A DNA stretch of 47,523 bases. Source: Hyphomicrobiales bacterium. Its GTDB lineage: Bacteria > Pseudomonadota > Alphaproteobacteria > Rhizobiales > Beijerinckiaceae. A program made the position numbers and the translations under genes. Numbering within the stretch: position 1 is the stretch's first letter; the number at the start of each line of letters is the position of its first letter. The notes below the pieces were generated by a model. It was not told where the DNA came from. It did no database searches and saw only the letters and a program-made list of their open reading frames with translations. This document shows, piece by piece, positions 17,627-27,133 of this stretch. The stretch lies in contig JAGXAM010000021.1 of assembly GCA_019075905.1 (NCBI GenBank), positions 1-47,523 on the forward strand, in the 5' to 3' direction.

Positions 17627-18746
17627 GAGGTTCCTCGCCGATCGGGCTTGATGGTCCTGGCGATGGCAGGCCCTTGAGCGGACGCGGCTTACGGCTGAAC
17701 AGACCGGGCAAACCTCGCGGCAGAAGCAAGGTCACCAGCACAAACAGGGTTCCCAGCGCAAACAGCCAGACATTGGGCAGGGCGCCGGTAAACCAGCTCT
17801 TGCCAAAATTCACCAAAATCGCCCCCAGCGCCGCACCGATCAGGGTGCCGCGTCCACCGACCGCAACCCAGATCACGGCCTCGATCGAATTTTGCGGGGC
17901 AAACTCGCTCGGGTTGATGATGCCAACCTGCGGCACATAGAGCGCGCCGGCGAGCCCGGCCATCATGGCCGAAATCGTAAATACGGCGAGCTTGTAGCGA
18001 TCGACCCGGTAACCCAGAAACCGCACACGCGCCTCTGAATCGCGAATTGCCACAAGCACTTTTCCGAATTTGGAGGTGACGATCAGCCGGGCGATGATGA
18101 AGCCCAGCACCAGCGCCAGTGCAGAGGCAGAAAACAGCGCCGCCCTGGTTGTCGGCGCATCAATTCTGAAACCCATAATGTCCTTGAAGTCGGTCAGGCC
18201 ATTATTGCCGCCAAAGCCCATGGCATTGCGAAAAAACGAAAGCATCAGGGCGTAGGTGAGCGCTTGCGTAATGATGGAGAGATAAACGCCGCTGACCCGC
18301 GCCCTGAAAGTGAACCAGCCAAAGATGAAGGCGAGAAGCCCCGGCACCAGCAGCGCCATCAGCATCGCATAAGCGAAATGATTGAAGCCCCACCAGGTGA
18401 GCGGCAGGCTCTTGATACCTAGAAATACCATGAAGTCAGGCAAGGTCGGGTTGCCATAAACCCCGCGGACGCCGATCTGGCGCATCAGATACATGCCCAT
18501 GGCATAGCCGCCGAGAGCAAAAAAAGCAGCGTGGCCGAGCGAAAGAATGCCGCAATAACCCCAGACCAAATCCAGCGCCACAGCCAGCAGTGCATAGCAG
18601 AGAAACTTTCCGACCAGCGTCACCACATATTCGGGGATGTGCAGGTGGGACGCCGGGCTGGTCGCAAGCGACAGCCACGGCACGAGCACGGCGCCCAGAA
18701 CCAGCAGGCCGATGAAGATTTGCGCCGGACGGTTGAGGGCGCTCAT
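17613..18746 (-). CDS. urtC: Urea ABC transporter permease UrtC
   Basis: A 377-residue LivM-like permease. Family motifs are DLVWGYCGILSLGHAAFFALGGYAMG near residue 60, an insert carrying GNPTLPDFMVF, the GFGGNNGLTDF loop, and the coupling helix VAIRDSEARVRFLGYRV. About ten membrane segments. ATG 18746 overlaps the urtB stop (ATGA); the frame is open further upstream but that part is inside urtB. Confidence 0.95.
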   Translation of the reverse strand: MSALNRPAQIFIGLLVLGAVLVPWLSLATSPASHLHIPEYVVTLVGKFLCYALLAVALDLVWGYCGILSLGHAAFFALGGYAMGMYLMRQIGVRGVYGNPTLPDFMVFLGIKSLPLTWWGFNHFAYAMLMALLVPGLLAFIFGWFTFRARVSGVYLSIITQALTYALMLSFFRNAMGFGGNNGLTDFKDIMGFRIDAPTTRAALFSASALALVLGFIIARLIVTSKFGKVLVAIRDSEARVRFLGYRVDRYKLAVFTISAMMAGLAGALYVPQVGIINPSEFAPQNSIEAVIWVAVGGRGTLIGAALGAILVNFGKSWFTGALPNVWLFALGTLFVLVTLLLPRGLPGLFSRKPRPLKGLPSPGPSSPIGEEPHAAS

Positions 18747-20380
18747 GCTTCCACCGCCCTGCCCTTGAGCGCGAACAGGCCGCGAGGTCGCCGCTGAATG
18801 AACAGGATCAACAGGACAAGGATGATGATTTTGCCGAGCACCGCGCCCACAAAGGGCTCGATCAGCTTGTTGGCAACGCCCAGAGACATGGCGGCGACCA
18901 TCGTGCCCCACAAATTGCCGACCCCGCCAAAGACCACCACCATGAAACTATCGATAATGTAGCTCTGGCCGAGATTGGGTGAGACATTGTCTATCTGCGA
19001 CAGTGCCACGCCCGCTATTCCGGCGATGCCCGATCCAAGGCCGAAAGCCAGCGCATCAATGCGGTTGGTATCTATGCCCATGGCGGAGGCCATGCGACGA
19101 TTTTGCGTGACGGCCCTTATTTTCAGGCCAAAGGGGGTCGCCCGCAGCACCAGTTGCAACGCGGCAAAAACCAACAGGGCAAAGACGATGATCCACATCC
19201 GGCCAAAGGTGATCGAAAGGCCGCCGAGCGGGAAGGTGCCTCTCATGAAATAGGGCGATACGACATCGCGGTTATCGGCGCCAAACAGGGTGCGAACGGC
19301 TTGTTGCAAGATCAAAGACAGACCGAAGGTGGCCAGAAGGGTTTCGAGCGGGCGACCGTAAAGGAAGCGGATGATGCCACGCTCAATGGCCATTCCAACC
19401 AGACCACTGACGATGAAGGCGGCGGGAATGGCGATGAAGAGCGAAGCACCCAGCCAGTCGGGATGAGCGATATCCAGCCATTGCTGGACGACATAGGTCG
19501 TATAGGCGCCCAGCATCACCATTTCGCCATGCGCCATGTTGATGACACCGATCACACCAAAAGTAATGGCAAGACCAACAGCCGCGAGCAGCAGCACAGA
19601 CCCATATGAGAGACCGTACCAGATGTTTTGCAGGCCGCTCCAGACGGCCGCCTGCATTTGCAGGCGCGCCAAAGCGGAAGCTGCCGCAGCTTGCACGTCG
19701 CCTTTCGGTCCATCGCGCAATTGGCTGAGCAACGAAATCGCCGCGGCATCATTCTGCTTTCCGATAACGGCCACGGCTTGCAAGCGATCCTGATCAGCGG
19801 CTTTGGAATTAAGAGCAATAATGGCCGCACCGGCAGCAGCGAGCGCGCGGCGCACCTGCGGGGACTTCTCTTTGGCCAGTGCGGCGTCGATCGCCGCCAG
19901 TGCCGCGGGATCATGGCTGCGAAAGGCGTCATGGGCGGCGGCGAGCCTTTTGGCTGGATCAGAACTGGTCAGCCCGGTGCTGCCGCGCGCATCTTGCAAG
20001 GCGCTGCGGACCAAATTGCTGACGCGCACCGTCTTCAGCGCATCTGCAGTGACGCCGGCGGCTGGAGCGCCGGTTTTGGCATCATCGAGCCGGCCTTTGA
20101 TATCCTTGAAGTAAACCTGCTTGCGGACCGGATCAAAATAAAGCCGGCCCTCTCCCAGAGCCTGCAGGATCGCATCCTTGGTCGCAAGATGGCTCGCGAC
20201 CAGCGCCTTGATGCCCTCGGCCGTATCTGCAAAGCGATCCGTGGTGAAGCGTGCCAGCGCCTCATCGCCGTGCCCGGCCGAGGCCGGAGCGGCGCAAATC
20301 AGCAGGGCGACAATCGCGCCAAGCCCAGCCCGAAGGGCCCTGCTGACAGGGGATACTGACACAACCGCAATTCGAAACAT
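18743..20380 (-). CDS. urtB: Urea ABC transporter permease UrtB
   Basis: A 545-residue LivH-like permease with the long N-terminal extension typical of proteobacterial UrtB. A signal sequence (about 1-36, ending PASAG) is followed by some 200 mostly helical residues with alanine-rich, HEAT-like repeats, probably periplasmic. The membrane part starts near residue 245 (WYGLSYGSVLLLAAVGLAITFGVIG) and has INMAHGEMVMLGAY and the coupling loop AVTQNRRMASAMGI. Start ATG 20380 with GGGA at long spacing. A 135-base gap with hairpins separates it from urtA. Confidence 0.93.
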   Translation of the reverse strand: MFRIAVVSVSPVSRALRAGLGAIVALLICAAPASAGHGDEALARFTTDRFADTAEGIKALVASHLATKDAILQALGEGRLYFDPVRKQVYFKDIKGRLDDAKTGAPAAGVTADALKTVRVSNLVRSALQDARGSTGLTSSDPAKRLAAAHDAFRSHDPAALAAIDAALAKEKSPQVRRALAAAGAAIIALNSKAADQDRLQAVAVIGKQNDAAAISLLSQLRDGPKGDVQAAAASALARLQMQAAVWSGLQNIWYGLSYGSVLLLAAVGLAITFGVIGVINMAHGEMVMLGAYTTYVVQQWLDIAHPDWLGASLFIAIPAAFIVSGLVGMAIERGIIRFLYGRPLETLLATFGLSLILQQAVRTLFGADNRDVVSPYFMRGTFPLGGLSITFGRMWIIVFALLVFAALQLVLRATPFGLKIRAVTQNRRMASAMGIDTNRIDALAFGLGSGIAGIAGVALSQIDNVSPNLGQSYIIDSFMVVVFGGVGNLWGTMVAAMSLGVANKLIEPFVGAVLGKIIILVLLILFIQRRPRGLFALKGRAVEA

Positions 20381-20477
20381 TGCTGTCGAACTTCCCTCTC
20401 GCCACCTTGTCTTGCCTGGGCAAGGATCAAGGGCTTTCTTGATTCACGACACTCCAAGAGTTCGTACCGGATCGCCC

Positions 20478-20505
20478 GGGCGGCAACTAAATCCTGTCGC
20501 CGCCC
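20478..20505 (-). other. Hairpin between urtA and urtB
   Basis: GGGCGGCGAC and GTTGCCGCCC on the transcript form a 10-bp stem (one G-U pair) with an 8-base loop, 11 bases past the urtA stop. A second small palindrome (CTTGCC-TG-GGCAAG) is at 20411-20424. No T run follows, so read-through with accumulation of urtA mRNA is more likely than full termination. Confidence 0.55.
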
Positions 20506-20515
20506 CTGGGCGTGA

Positions 20516-21805
20516 TCACCCGCCGCAATGCCCGGTCTTGACGTTGAAATTTCCGCAGGACATCGGTTTGCGCCAGTCTCCAATCAGATCTTTCGATTCC
20601 GGCAGATAGGGCGACCATTCCTGCGCCACGACCTCGCCCGGTGTCTGCCAGACCACGTCAAACTGGCCATTGGCCTGAATTTCTCCAATCAGCACCGGCT
20701 TGGTGATGTGATGATTTGGCATCATCGTCGCAGTGCCGCCGGTCAGGTTGGGCACACTGACGCCGATGAGCGCGTCGATAACGTCGTCAGGCTTGAAAGA
20801 TTGGGCCTTTTCGACCGCCTGAACCCACATGTTGAAGCCGATCATAGAGGCTTCCATAGGGTCGTTGGTCGTGCGCTTCGGGTTCTTGATAAAGCTGTGC
20901 CACTGGTTGATAAAGGCCTTGTTGATCGGCGTATCAACGGATTCGAAGTAATTCCAGGCGGCGAGATGCCCGACCAGCGGCTTGGTATCCATGCCGGCCA
21001 GTTCTTCTTCGCCCACAGAAAACGCCATGACGGGAATATCCGTCGCCTTGATGCCTTGATTGCCGAGCTCTTTATAGAAGGGAACGTTGGCATCGCCGTT
21101 GATGGTTGACACAACGGCAGTCTTTTTACCTGCTGATCCAAATTTTTTGATGTCCGACACGATGGTTTGCCAGTCAGACTGGCCGAATGGCGTGTAATTG
21201 ATCATGATATCTTCGGCGGCGACACCTTTCAGTTTAAGGTAGGCCTCCAAAATCTTGTTGGTCGTGCGCGGATAGACATAATCGGTGCCGGCCAGCACCC
21301 AGCGTTTCACATTGCCGCCATCCTTGCTCATCAGGTAGTCAACGGCAGGGATGGCTTGCTGGTTGGGGGCTGCGCCCGTGTAAAACACATTGCGTTCGCA
21401 TTCCTGCCCTTCATATTGCACCGGATAGAAAAGGATTGAATCCAGTTCCTTGACGACCGGTAGCACGGATTTGCGCGACACCGAGGTCCAGCACCCGAAG
21501 ATGACCGAGACCTTGTCTTTTGAAATAAGTTCGCGGGCCTTTTCAGCGAACAATGGCCAGTTGGAAGCCGGATCGACGACCACGGGTTCAAGCTTGCGGC
21601 CCAGCACGCCGCCCTTGGCATTTTGCGCTGCGATCATCATCAGCTGCGTGTCTTTGAGCGTGGATTCGCTGATGGCCATGGTGCCAGACAGCGAATGCAG
21701 GATGCCGACCTTGATAGGCTCTGCGGCGGCAAAAGCAGGGCGCATGAGTGATGCGCCCGTCAGCGCGCCTGTAGCGGCGAGAAAATTGCGACGGGAAAGT
21801 GCCAT
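20516..21805 (-). CDS. urtA: Urea-binding periplasmic protein UrtA
   Basis: A 429-residue type-I periplasmic binding protein (Peripla_BP_5). A twin-arginine signal SRRNFLAATGA (residues 4-14) ends near AFAAAEP. The mature part has KVGILHSLSGTMAISE, GGVLGRKLEPVVVDPASNW, GCWTSVSRKSVLPV, FYPVQYEGQE and TNDPMEASMIGF, all typical of UrtA and its amide/urea relatives (FmdD). Start at ATG 21805 behind AGAGGTGG; a longer frame reaches into the 5' leader. It is the first gene of the urt operon, about 50 bases behind a sigma-54 promoter, next to urease. Short-chain amide binding is the alternative. Confidence 0.94.
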   Translation of the reverse strand: MALSRRNFLAATGALTGASLMRPAFAAAEPIKVGILHSLSGTMAISESTLKDTQLMMIAAQNAKGGVLGRKLEPVVVDPASNWPLFAEKARELISKDKVSVIFGCWTSVSRKSVLPVVKELDSILFYPVQYEGQECERNVFYTGAAPNQQAIPAVDYLMSKDGGNVKRWVLAGTDYVYPRTTNKILEAYLKLKGVAAEDIMINYTPFGQSDWQTIVSDIKKFGSAGKKTAVVSTINGDANVPFYKELGNQGIKATDIPVMAFSVGEEELAGMDTKPLVGHLAAWNYFESVDTPINKAFINQWHSFIKNPKRTTNDPMEASMIGFNMWVQAVEKAQSFKPDDVIDALIGVSVPNLTGGTATMMPNHHITKPVLIGEIQANGQFDVVWQTPGEVVAQEWSPYLPESKDLIGDWRKPMSCGNFNVKTGHCGG

Positions 21806-21866
21806 GTCCACCTCTGTTGTCTGTTGGCGATAAAAGTCGTCGTTGGACGACCTGCACAGGTGAAGA

Positions 21867-21882
21867 GGCAAGCAGCGTGCCA
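21867..21882 (-). promoter_or_regulatory. Sigma-54 type -24/-12 promoter of urtABCDE
   Basis: The minus strand reads TTTGGCACGCTGCTTGCC: TGGCAC-N5-TTGC with GG and GC ten bases apart and the extra G after CAC also conserved. Predicted start is near 21857, about 52 bases before the urtA ATG. The flanking DNA upstream (about 21885-21915) is AT-rich, as often seen at enhancer-dependent promoters. Confidence 0.75.
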
Positions 21883-22090
21883 AAGTATAACATATTGAAT
21901 CAATTGAGTTTATTGTAAATGGCTAGCCTTGCATCACCCGATGTGCTGAAAAGTTGGGCGGCACGCCGAAAGGACGAGCCAAAGAAGCGGCATCTGTCCG
22001 GCATGGCTAAATTGCCTCCCTGCGTTTCAACGACGCACAGCACCATCTACTGTCGTGATCGGGCACAAGCCAGGCTTTCCGGGAGAGCGC

Positions 22091-22125
22091 GGCCGACATC
22101 ACCGCCATCCGTGGCGATGTCGGCC
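22091..22125 (-). terminator. Strong hairpin downstream of ureG
   Basis: GGCCGACATC and GATGTCGGCC form a perfect 10-bp stem, with a further GCC/GGC pair inside, 20 bases past the ureG stop. There is no T tract, so this may be a Rho-assisted or processing end of the urease transcript. It separates the urease operon from the sigma-54 start of urtA. Confidence 0.5.
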
Positions 22126-22144
22126 CCACTAATTTCACCGAAGC

Positions 22145-22768
22145 TCAGCCCGTCGGCATGCCGCCGGCTTTTTGAATGAAGGCGGCGATGTCGCCGACCC
22201 CAGCACCGGTCTTCAAATTGCTGAAGATGAAAGGCCGCGGGCCGCGCATTTTGCGTGCGTCGCGCTCCATCACACCGAGATCTGCACCCACCATGGGTGC
22301 CAGATCGGTTTTGTTGATGACCAGCAAATCACTGCGGGTGATGCCTGGCCCGCCTTTGCGCGGGATTTTGTCGCCTGCCGACACGTCAATCACGTATATG
22401 GTGACGTCGGCCAGTTCCGGGCTGAAGGTGGCAGACAGATTGTCGCCGCCGCTCTCGATCAGCAACAGGTCGAGATCGGGGAATTTACCCGTGAGTTCGG
22501 CCACACCGGCAAGATTGATGCTGGCGTCCTCGCGGATGGCGGTGTGCGGACACCCACCCGTTTCAATGCCTAAAATGCGCTCGGGAGCCAGCGAGCCGGC
22601 CCGTGTGAGAAATTCTGCGTCTTCCTTGGTGTAGATGTCATTGGTGATGGCGGCGATGTCACAGATATCACGCAATGACTTGCAAAGCGCATCCATCAGC
22701 GCCGTCTTGCCAGAGCCTACCGGCCCACCAATGCCGACGCGAAGCGGCCCATGTGGTGATGATGTCAT
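22145..22768 (-). CDS. ureG: Urease accessory GTPase UreG
   Basis: A 207-residue SIMIBI-class GTPase that delivers nickel for urease activation. P-loop [11 protein letters not shown] near residue 13, EDAEFL with the switch region, the metal-binding [15 protein letters not shown] (Cys-Pro-His), [18 protein letters not shown] and guanine-recognition NKTD are all present. The ATG overlaps the ureF stop (ATGA). Last gene of the urease operon. Confidence 0.97.
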   Translation of the reverse strand: MTSSPHGPLRVGIGGPVGSGKTALMDALCKSLRDICDIAAITNDIYTKEDAEFLTRAGSLAPERILGIETGGCPHTAIREDASINLAGVAELTGKFPDLDLLLIESGGDNLSATFSPELADVTIYVIDVSAGDKIPRKGGPGITRSDLLVINKTDLAPMVGADLGVMERDARKMRGPRPFIFSNLKTGAGVGDIAAFIQKAGGMPTG

Positions 22769-23421
22769 GATCGAAACAACCTCGTATATTGGGTTTCATG
22801 GCGCATTGATGCGATATCAGCGGCAAAACAGGCGCCGCCGCAGGCCGTTAGCGGCAGGCCCCTGGAAGCCTGCGCAACAGCCTGAATGGTGCTGGCAAGT
22901 TCCGCCTGCACCCGCAGGCCCGCCATCTGCCCGAGTGGAACCAGGCGAACGGCAGCCGATACCAGATTGGCAACGCTTGCTTGCAGGAAGCCAAGCGCCA
23001 GTTCATCTTCGTCAATCCCCTCCTTCGCCGCCAGGATGGCGAGAGCGACGGGCTGGGGCAAGGGGGCATCGCCCCAGGCCTCCAGCGCCGTACATGTCCA
23101 GGGCTCAGCAGCCAGCCGGAAGGCGGCGCCTTGTGCCAGGGTTTCCATGCGTCGCTCGCGTGGCAGGGCTTGCGCTGCGGCCTCGCATGCAATGGCGGGC
23201 CATAAGGCCGGCGCGGCGCGGCGGGTGTTACGCAAGATGATAACGTCGCTCCATAGCGATCCATGATGCAAAAGATCAACAAGCCACCGGTGCAGGCTGC
23301 CTTCATCTTTGACAAGGCCAGCCGCGACAGACCATTCCAGCCCTTGCGAGTAAGCAAAGGCGCCCGTTGGAAAGGCGGGCGACAACCAGGTCAGGAGATA
23401 GAGCAGCGAATGATAGTTCAA
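22765..23421 (-). CDS. ureF: Urease accessory protein UreF
   Basis: A 218-residue all-helical UreF, which bridges UreD and UreG during nickel insertion. The family opening [20 protein letters not shown] lies at residues 10-29, and the C-terminus ([13 protein letters not shown]) matches the conserved tail. Start chosen at TTG 23421, overlapping the ureC stop and giving the usual short N-terminus. An in-frame ATG at 23469 would add 16 residues inside ureC and is possible. Confidence 0.93.
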   Translation of the reverse strand: MNYHSLLYLLTWLSPAFPTGAFAYSQGLEWSVAAGLVKDEGSLHRWLVDLLHHGSLWSDVIILRNTRRAAPALWPAIACEAAAQALPRERRMETLAQGAAFRLAAEPWTCTALEAWGDAPLPQPVALAILAAKEGIDEDELALGFLQASVANLVSAAVRLVPLGQMAGLRVQAELASTIQAVAQASRGLPLTACGGACFAADIASMRHETQYTRLFRS

Positions 23422-25127
23422 TAGAGGAAATACCTTTGTGTCATCGGCAAGTCTGCGGCGGGTTCGCAAACCAGCAACTCGCCATCTGCGCGCACGTCAT
23501 AGGTTTCGGGGTCAACCTCGATCTCGGGCGTGGCATCATTGTGGATCATAGATTTCTTGCTGATGCCGCCCCTCGTATTTTCGACCGCGACCAGCTGCCG
23601 GGTGAGGCCAAGCGCCTTGCCAATGTCGGCATCCAGCGCCGCCCTGGAGACAAAAAGCAGAGACGATTCAACAAGCGCCCTGCCAAATGCCCCGAACATA
23701 GGCCGGTAATGCACAGGCTGAGGTGTAGGGATCGAGGCATTGGGGTCGCCCATGGCGGCATAGGCAATCGAGCCTGCTTTCAGCACCATATCGGGCTTGA
23801 CACCGAAGAATGCCGGCGACCACAGCACCAGGTCTGCAAGCTTGCCTGTTTCGACCGAACCGATGTCGCGTGCCATGCCCTGCGCTATGGCAGGGTTGAT
23901 GGTATATTTGGCAATATAGCGCTTGACCCTTGTGTTGTCGGCGGCCCCGTCACCCTTGAGTGCGCCGCGCTGGACCTTCATCTTATGGGCGGTTTGCCAG
24001 GTGCGGATAATCACTTCGCCAACGCGGCCCATGGCCTGACTGTCGGATGACATCATCGACAGCGCTCCGAGATCGTGCAGAATGTCTTCGGCGGCGATGG
24101 TCTCCTTGCGAATTCGGCTTTCGGCAAAGGCAATATCTTCAGGGATCAGGCCATCAAGGTGATGGCAGACCATCAGCATGTCGAGATGCTCGTCAAGTGT
24201 ATTGACGGTATAGGGCCTTGTCGGGTTGGTGGAACTCGGCAGCACATTGGCAAAACCGGCGATCTTGATGATGTCAGGGGCGTGGCCGCCCCCTGCTCCC
24301 TCGGTATGAAAGGCATGGATCGTCCGGCCCTTGAAGGCGGCAATAGTATCTTCCACAAAGCCGCTTTCATTCAGCGTATCGGAGTGCAGCATCACCTGCA
24401 CGTCGAAGCGGTCAGCCACCGACATGCAACAATCGATTGCGGCGGGTGTCGTGCCCCAATCCTCATGCAATTTCAACGATGATGCCCCTGCCCTGATCAT
24501 TTCTTCGAGGGCGGCGGGCTGCGAGGCATTGCCCTTGCCGGCAAAGGCCAGATTCACCGGAAAGGCTTCGGCGGCCTGCAGCATGCGCCCGAGATGAAAT
24601 GGCCCCGGCGTGCAGGTGGTGGCCGCTGTGCCGGTAGCCGGACCGGTGCCACCCCCCACCATGGTGGTAATGCCGGAGGCAATCGCCTCCTCGACCTGCT
24701 GGGGCGAGATAAAATGAATATGACTGTCGATGCCACCGGCTGTGAGGATTTTGCCCTCGCCGGCAATGATCTCTGTTCCCGGCCCGATGATGATATCAAC
24801 GCCCGGCTGAATATCCGGATTGCCAGCCTTGCCTATTTTCGCAATGCGACCATGGCGCAAGGCTACATCGGCTTTGATAATTCCGCCATGGTCGATGATC
24901 ACGGCATTGGTGATGACCGTATCAGCCGCGCCGGCCGCATTGGTCACCTGAGACTGGCCCATGCCGTCGCGGATGACTTTGCCGCCTCCGAATTTCACCT
25001 CTTCGCCGTAAATGGTGAAATCATGCTCAATCTCGATCAGCAGCGCGGTGTCAGCAAGCCGCATCTGGTCACCGACAGTCGGACCGAACATATCAGCATA
25101 GGCGGCGCGGGACATTCGGGTTGCCAT
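23418..25127 (-). CDS. ureC: Urease alpha subunit UreC
   Basis: The 569-residue catalytic subunit that hydrolyses urea to ammonia and carbamate. All nickel ligands are visible, each two residues beyond Klebsiella numbering: His136 and His138 (DSHIHF), Lys219 for carbamylation (LKLHEDWG), His248, His274 ([14 protein letters not shown]) and Asp362 ([10 protein letters not shown]). Flap residues Cys321 and His322 (MVCHHLDGL) are also intact. No truncation. ATG 25127 lies 34 bases past the ureB stop behind TAGAGG. Confidence 0.98.
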   Translation of the reverse strand: MATRMSRAAYADMFGPTVGDQMRLADTALLIEIEHDFTIYGEEVKFGGGKVIRDGMGQSQVTNAAGAADTVITNAVIIDHGGIIKADVALRHGRIAKIGKAGNPDIQPGVDIIIGPGTEIIAGEGKILTAGGIDSHIHFISPQQVEEAIASGITTMVGGGTGPATGTAATTCTPGPFHLGRMLQAAEAFPVNLAFAGKGNASQPAALEEMIRAGASSLKLHEDWGTTPAAIDCCMSVADRFDVQVMLHSDTLNESGFVEDTIAAFKGRTIHAFHTEGAGGGHAPDIIKIAGFANVLPSSTNPTRPYTVNTLDEHLDMLMVCHHLDGLIPEDIAFAESRIRKETIAAEDILHDLGALSMMSSDSQAMGRVGEVIIRTWQTAHKMKVQRGALKGDGAADNTRVKRYIAKYTINPAIAQGMARDIGSVETGKLADLVLWSPAFFGVKPDMVLKAGSIAYAAMGDPNASIPTPQPVHYRPMFGAFGRALVESSLLFVSRAALDADIGKALGLTRQLVAVENTRGGISKKSMIHNDATPEIEVDPETYDVRADGELLVCEPAADLPMTQRYFLY

Positions 25128-25161
25128 GGGAGCCTCTAGCGCACGAACGGGAAGATAAAAT

Positions 25162-25482
25162 TCATGGGAGCCGACCCATGGTCAGGCCGCGAAAGCCATA
25201 GACGGTGCGGTTGCCGGCAAGGGGAACCAGCGTCACTTCACGGCTTTGCCCGGGCTCGAAACGAATGGCGGTGCCAGCTGCAATGTCGAGCCTCTGCCCT
25301 TCAGCAGCGCCGCGGTCAAAAGCCAGCGCCGCATTGGTTTCAGCAAAATGGTAATGCGAGCCGACCTGAATCGGGCGATCACCGGTGTTGGCAACCGTCA
25401 GCAAGGTGCGCTTGCGGCCAGCATTCAGCTCAATCTCGCCGTCAGCAGCTATGATTTCGCCAGGAACCATGGGGGCGCTCAT
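25162..25482 (-). CDS. ureB: Urease beta subunit UreB
   Basis: A 106-residue beta subunit; [19 protein letters not shown], the [18 protein letters not shown] block and the [14 protein letters not shown] tail are typical. Separate from UreA as in most proteobacteria. The ATG overlaps the ureA stop by four bases. Confidence 0.97.
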   Translation of the reverse strand: MSAPMVPGEIIAADGEIELNAGRKRTLLTVANTGDRPIQVGSHYHFAETNAALAFDRGAAEGQRLDIAAGTAIRFEPGQSREVTLVPLAGNRTVYGFRGLTMGRLP

Positions 25483-25781
25483 CGGATCGGCTCATGCACT
25501 GTGACGAGCTTGGTGCCGTCAGGAAAGGTTGCCTCTACCTGCACGTCATGGATCATTTCGGCAATTCCCTGCATGACCTGGTCGCGCGACACGACATGCG
25601 CTCCCGCCTCCATCAATTCGGCTACGCGGCGGCCGTCGCGAGCGCCCTCGACGACAAAATCGGTAATCAGCGCGATGGCTTCGGGATAATTGAGCTTGAC
25701 GCCGCGCGCCAATCGCCCCCGCGCCACCATGGCCGCCACGGAAACAAGCAGTTTGTCCTTTTCCCGCGGTGTGAGATTCAT
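25479..25781 (-). CDS. ureA: Urease gamma subunit UreA
   Basis: A 100-residue gamma subunit, the standard length. It opens [20 protein letters not shown], has [22 protein letters not shown] and closes [14 protein letters not shown] 25781 has an AAGGA ribosome site and starts 15 bases after ureD. Confidence 0.97.
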   Translation of the reverse strand: MNLTPREKDKLLVSVAAMVARGRLARGVKLNYPEAIALITDFVVEGARDGRRVAELMEAGAHVVSRDQVMQGIAEMIHDVQVEATFPDGTKLVTVHEPIR

Positions 25782-25796
25782 CGCCGCTTTTCCTTC

Positions 25797-26645
25797 CTAG
25801 CCTTGCCATACCCGCGGCAACGGCCGCCCTTCGCGCAAATGCATAAGTGCAGCCATTACGATGCTGCGCAGGTCATGCAAGGAGCGCGCCAGTATTCTTG
25901 CGACCAGCACACCTTCCACCAGGCTCGCGCCCGCGTTCACATGTTCAGGGGTTATCAGTACCCGCAAGCTGTCCAGATAAGCGGCCGCGGACGGCCCCGC
26001 CATGATCAGGGTGGCCAGCGCCACGGCACCGTCGGCCGTGGCTGGCCCCGTCAATTGCGCTTCGATGGCCCCTTGCAGTCGCAGGCGATCATTGAGAATG
26101 AGCCGGCCATCGCGGAACAGCCGAAGGCTATCATGCCAGGAGCCAGACTTCAGTGTCTCGCCCATGGAGCGTCGTCCAAATGCCTGCATTTCGACGCCCA
26201 AATATTGAGCACCTGCTCCCAGATTGATCACAAGACTGCGTTCGAGTGCAAAGCCATCATAGAAGATGGATTCTTGCGGCAAATACTCAAGCTGGCCACA
26301 AGGACCAACATCGATCTCGGTGGAAATCAGCGCCGGCGCAGCCATTGTCGCGCGATAGACGCGCTCGGCCGCCTGCCCGGCGATCACAACTTTCGCATCG
26401 GCTTCCACCTCGATGCTTGTCGTGAGCCTGTCACCACCGGCGATACCACCCGAAATATTCAGCGTCACGACCTCTCGCCATCCCGGGCTTTGCGCGCGCG
26501 GCAGGCGTGCCCGCAAACTACCGCTCTGCAGGAAGGTCTTGAGACGCGGTGCCTCGCCGGCAACACCGGCACCAAAGCAAAGATCAAGGCGCCCTGAAGC
26601 TCTCTGCCGCTGCGCTTCGGGCAGGCTCGCAAGGCCGCTGGTCAT
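25797..26645 (-). CDS. ureD: Urease accessory protein UreD
   Basis: A 282-residue UreD/UreH chaperone that holds the apo-urease for nickel loading. Recognisable blocks are LNISGGIAGGDRLTTSIEV, GQAAERVYRA, LEYLPQESIFYDGF and VARILARSLHDLRSIV. The ATG overlaps the ureE stop. Note that the gene lies second in this operon, after ureE. Confidence 0.94.
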   Translation of the reverse strand: MTSGLASLPEAQRQRASGRLDLCFGAGVAGEAPRLKTFLQSGSLRARLPRAQSPGWREVVTLNISGGIAGGDRLTTSIEVEADAKVVIAGQAAERVYRATMAAPALISTEIDVGPCGQLEYLPQESIFYDGFALERSLVINLGAGAQYLGVEMQAFGRRSMGETLKSGSWHDSLRLFRDGRLILNDRLRLQGAIEAQLTGPATADGAVALATLIMAGPSAAAYLDSLRVLITPEHVNAGASLVEGVLVARILARSLHDLRSIVMAALMHLREGRPLPRVWQG

Positions 26646-27133
26646 GGATGATGATGTTCGTGCGCGTGGTGAGCGGCACCCGGCGGGCTCGCAGCCTGGC
26701 TTTCCGGCTCAAACGGCGCCTCTATCGGGCGCAGGCTGGCGCCGAGGCCTGCAAGCATGGCTTCGATCAGCCTGTCAGCCCGGATCCGGAGCGCACCCTG
26801 GGTAACTTCCACCTGAAGGTGCCGGTTGCCTATGTGCCACGCGAGCCTCGCCAATGCTTGCTTGTCGGCTGCTGTCACTTCCACCAGGGGTTCAGGCAGA
26901 GCCTCAATGGCAATCAGTCGCCCATCCTCGAGTTCAAGCGCATCACCACCGCGCAAATGCTGAGCCTTCGGTAAATCGAGCAGAAATTCCAGTCCGCCCA
27001 CACCACTCATGAAATGGCGGCGGCGATGGCGGCCATCATAATCCAGCATGACCTTGTCTGCCGTCGGCCCCGACCAGGTCCCGCAACGATGCACCTGCCG
27101 GGCGTGGGGAAGGCTTACATTCGCGCTTTGCAT
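26642..27133 (-). CDS. ureE: Urease accessory nickel metallochaperone UreE
   Basis: A 163-residue nickel-binding UreE. The N-terminal part has DYDGRHRRRHF and the metal-binding domain LAWHIGNRHLQVEV, where the paired-His region carries the interfacial nickel ligand. The C-terminus ends in a short histidine cluster (HHAHEHHHP). ATG 27133 is preceded by GAGAG; an in-frame TTG two codons earlier is possible. It heads the operon, unlike the common ureDABCEFG order where it follows ureC. No sigma-54 element was found in front of it. Confidence 0.9.
   Translation of the reverse strand: MQSANVSLPHARQVHRCGTWSGPTADKVMLDYDGRHRRRHFMSGVGGLEFLLDLPKAQHLRGGDALELEDGRLIAIEALPEPLVEVTAADKQALARLAWHIGNRHLQVEVTQGALRIRADRLIEAMLAGLGASLRPIEAPFEPESQAASPPGAAHHAHEHHHP

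Noticed and set aside
21925-21960. NtrC-type site upstream of the urtA sigma-54 promoter (GCACATCGGGTGATGC on the minus strand)
   Set aside because: The half-sites GCAC and GGTG are spaced about two bases too close for the NtrC consensus.
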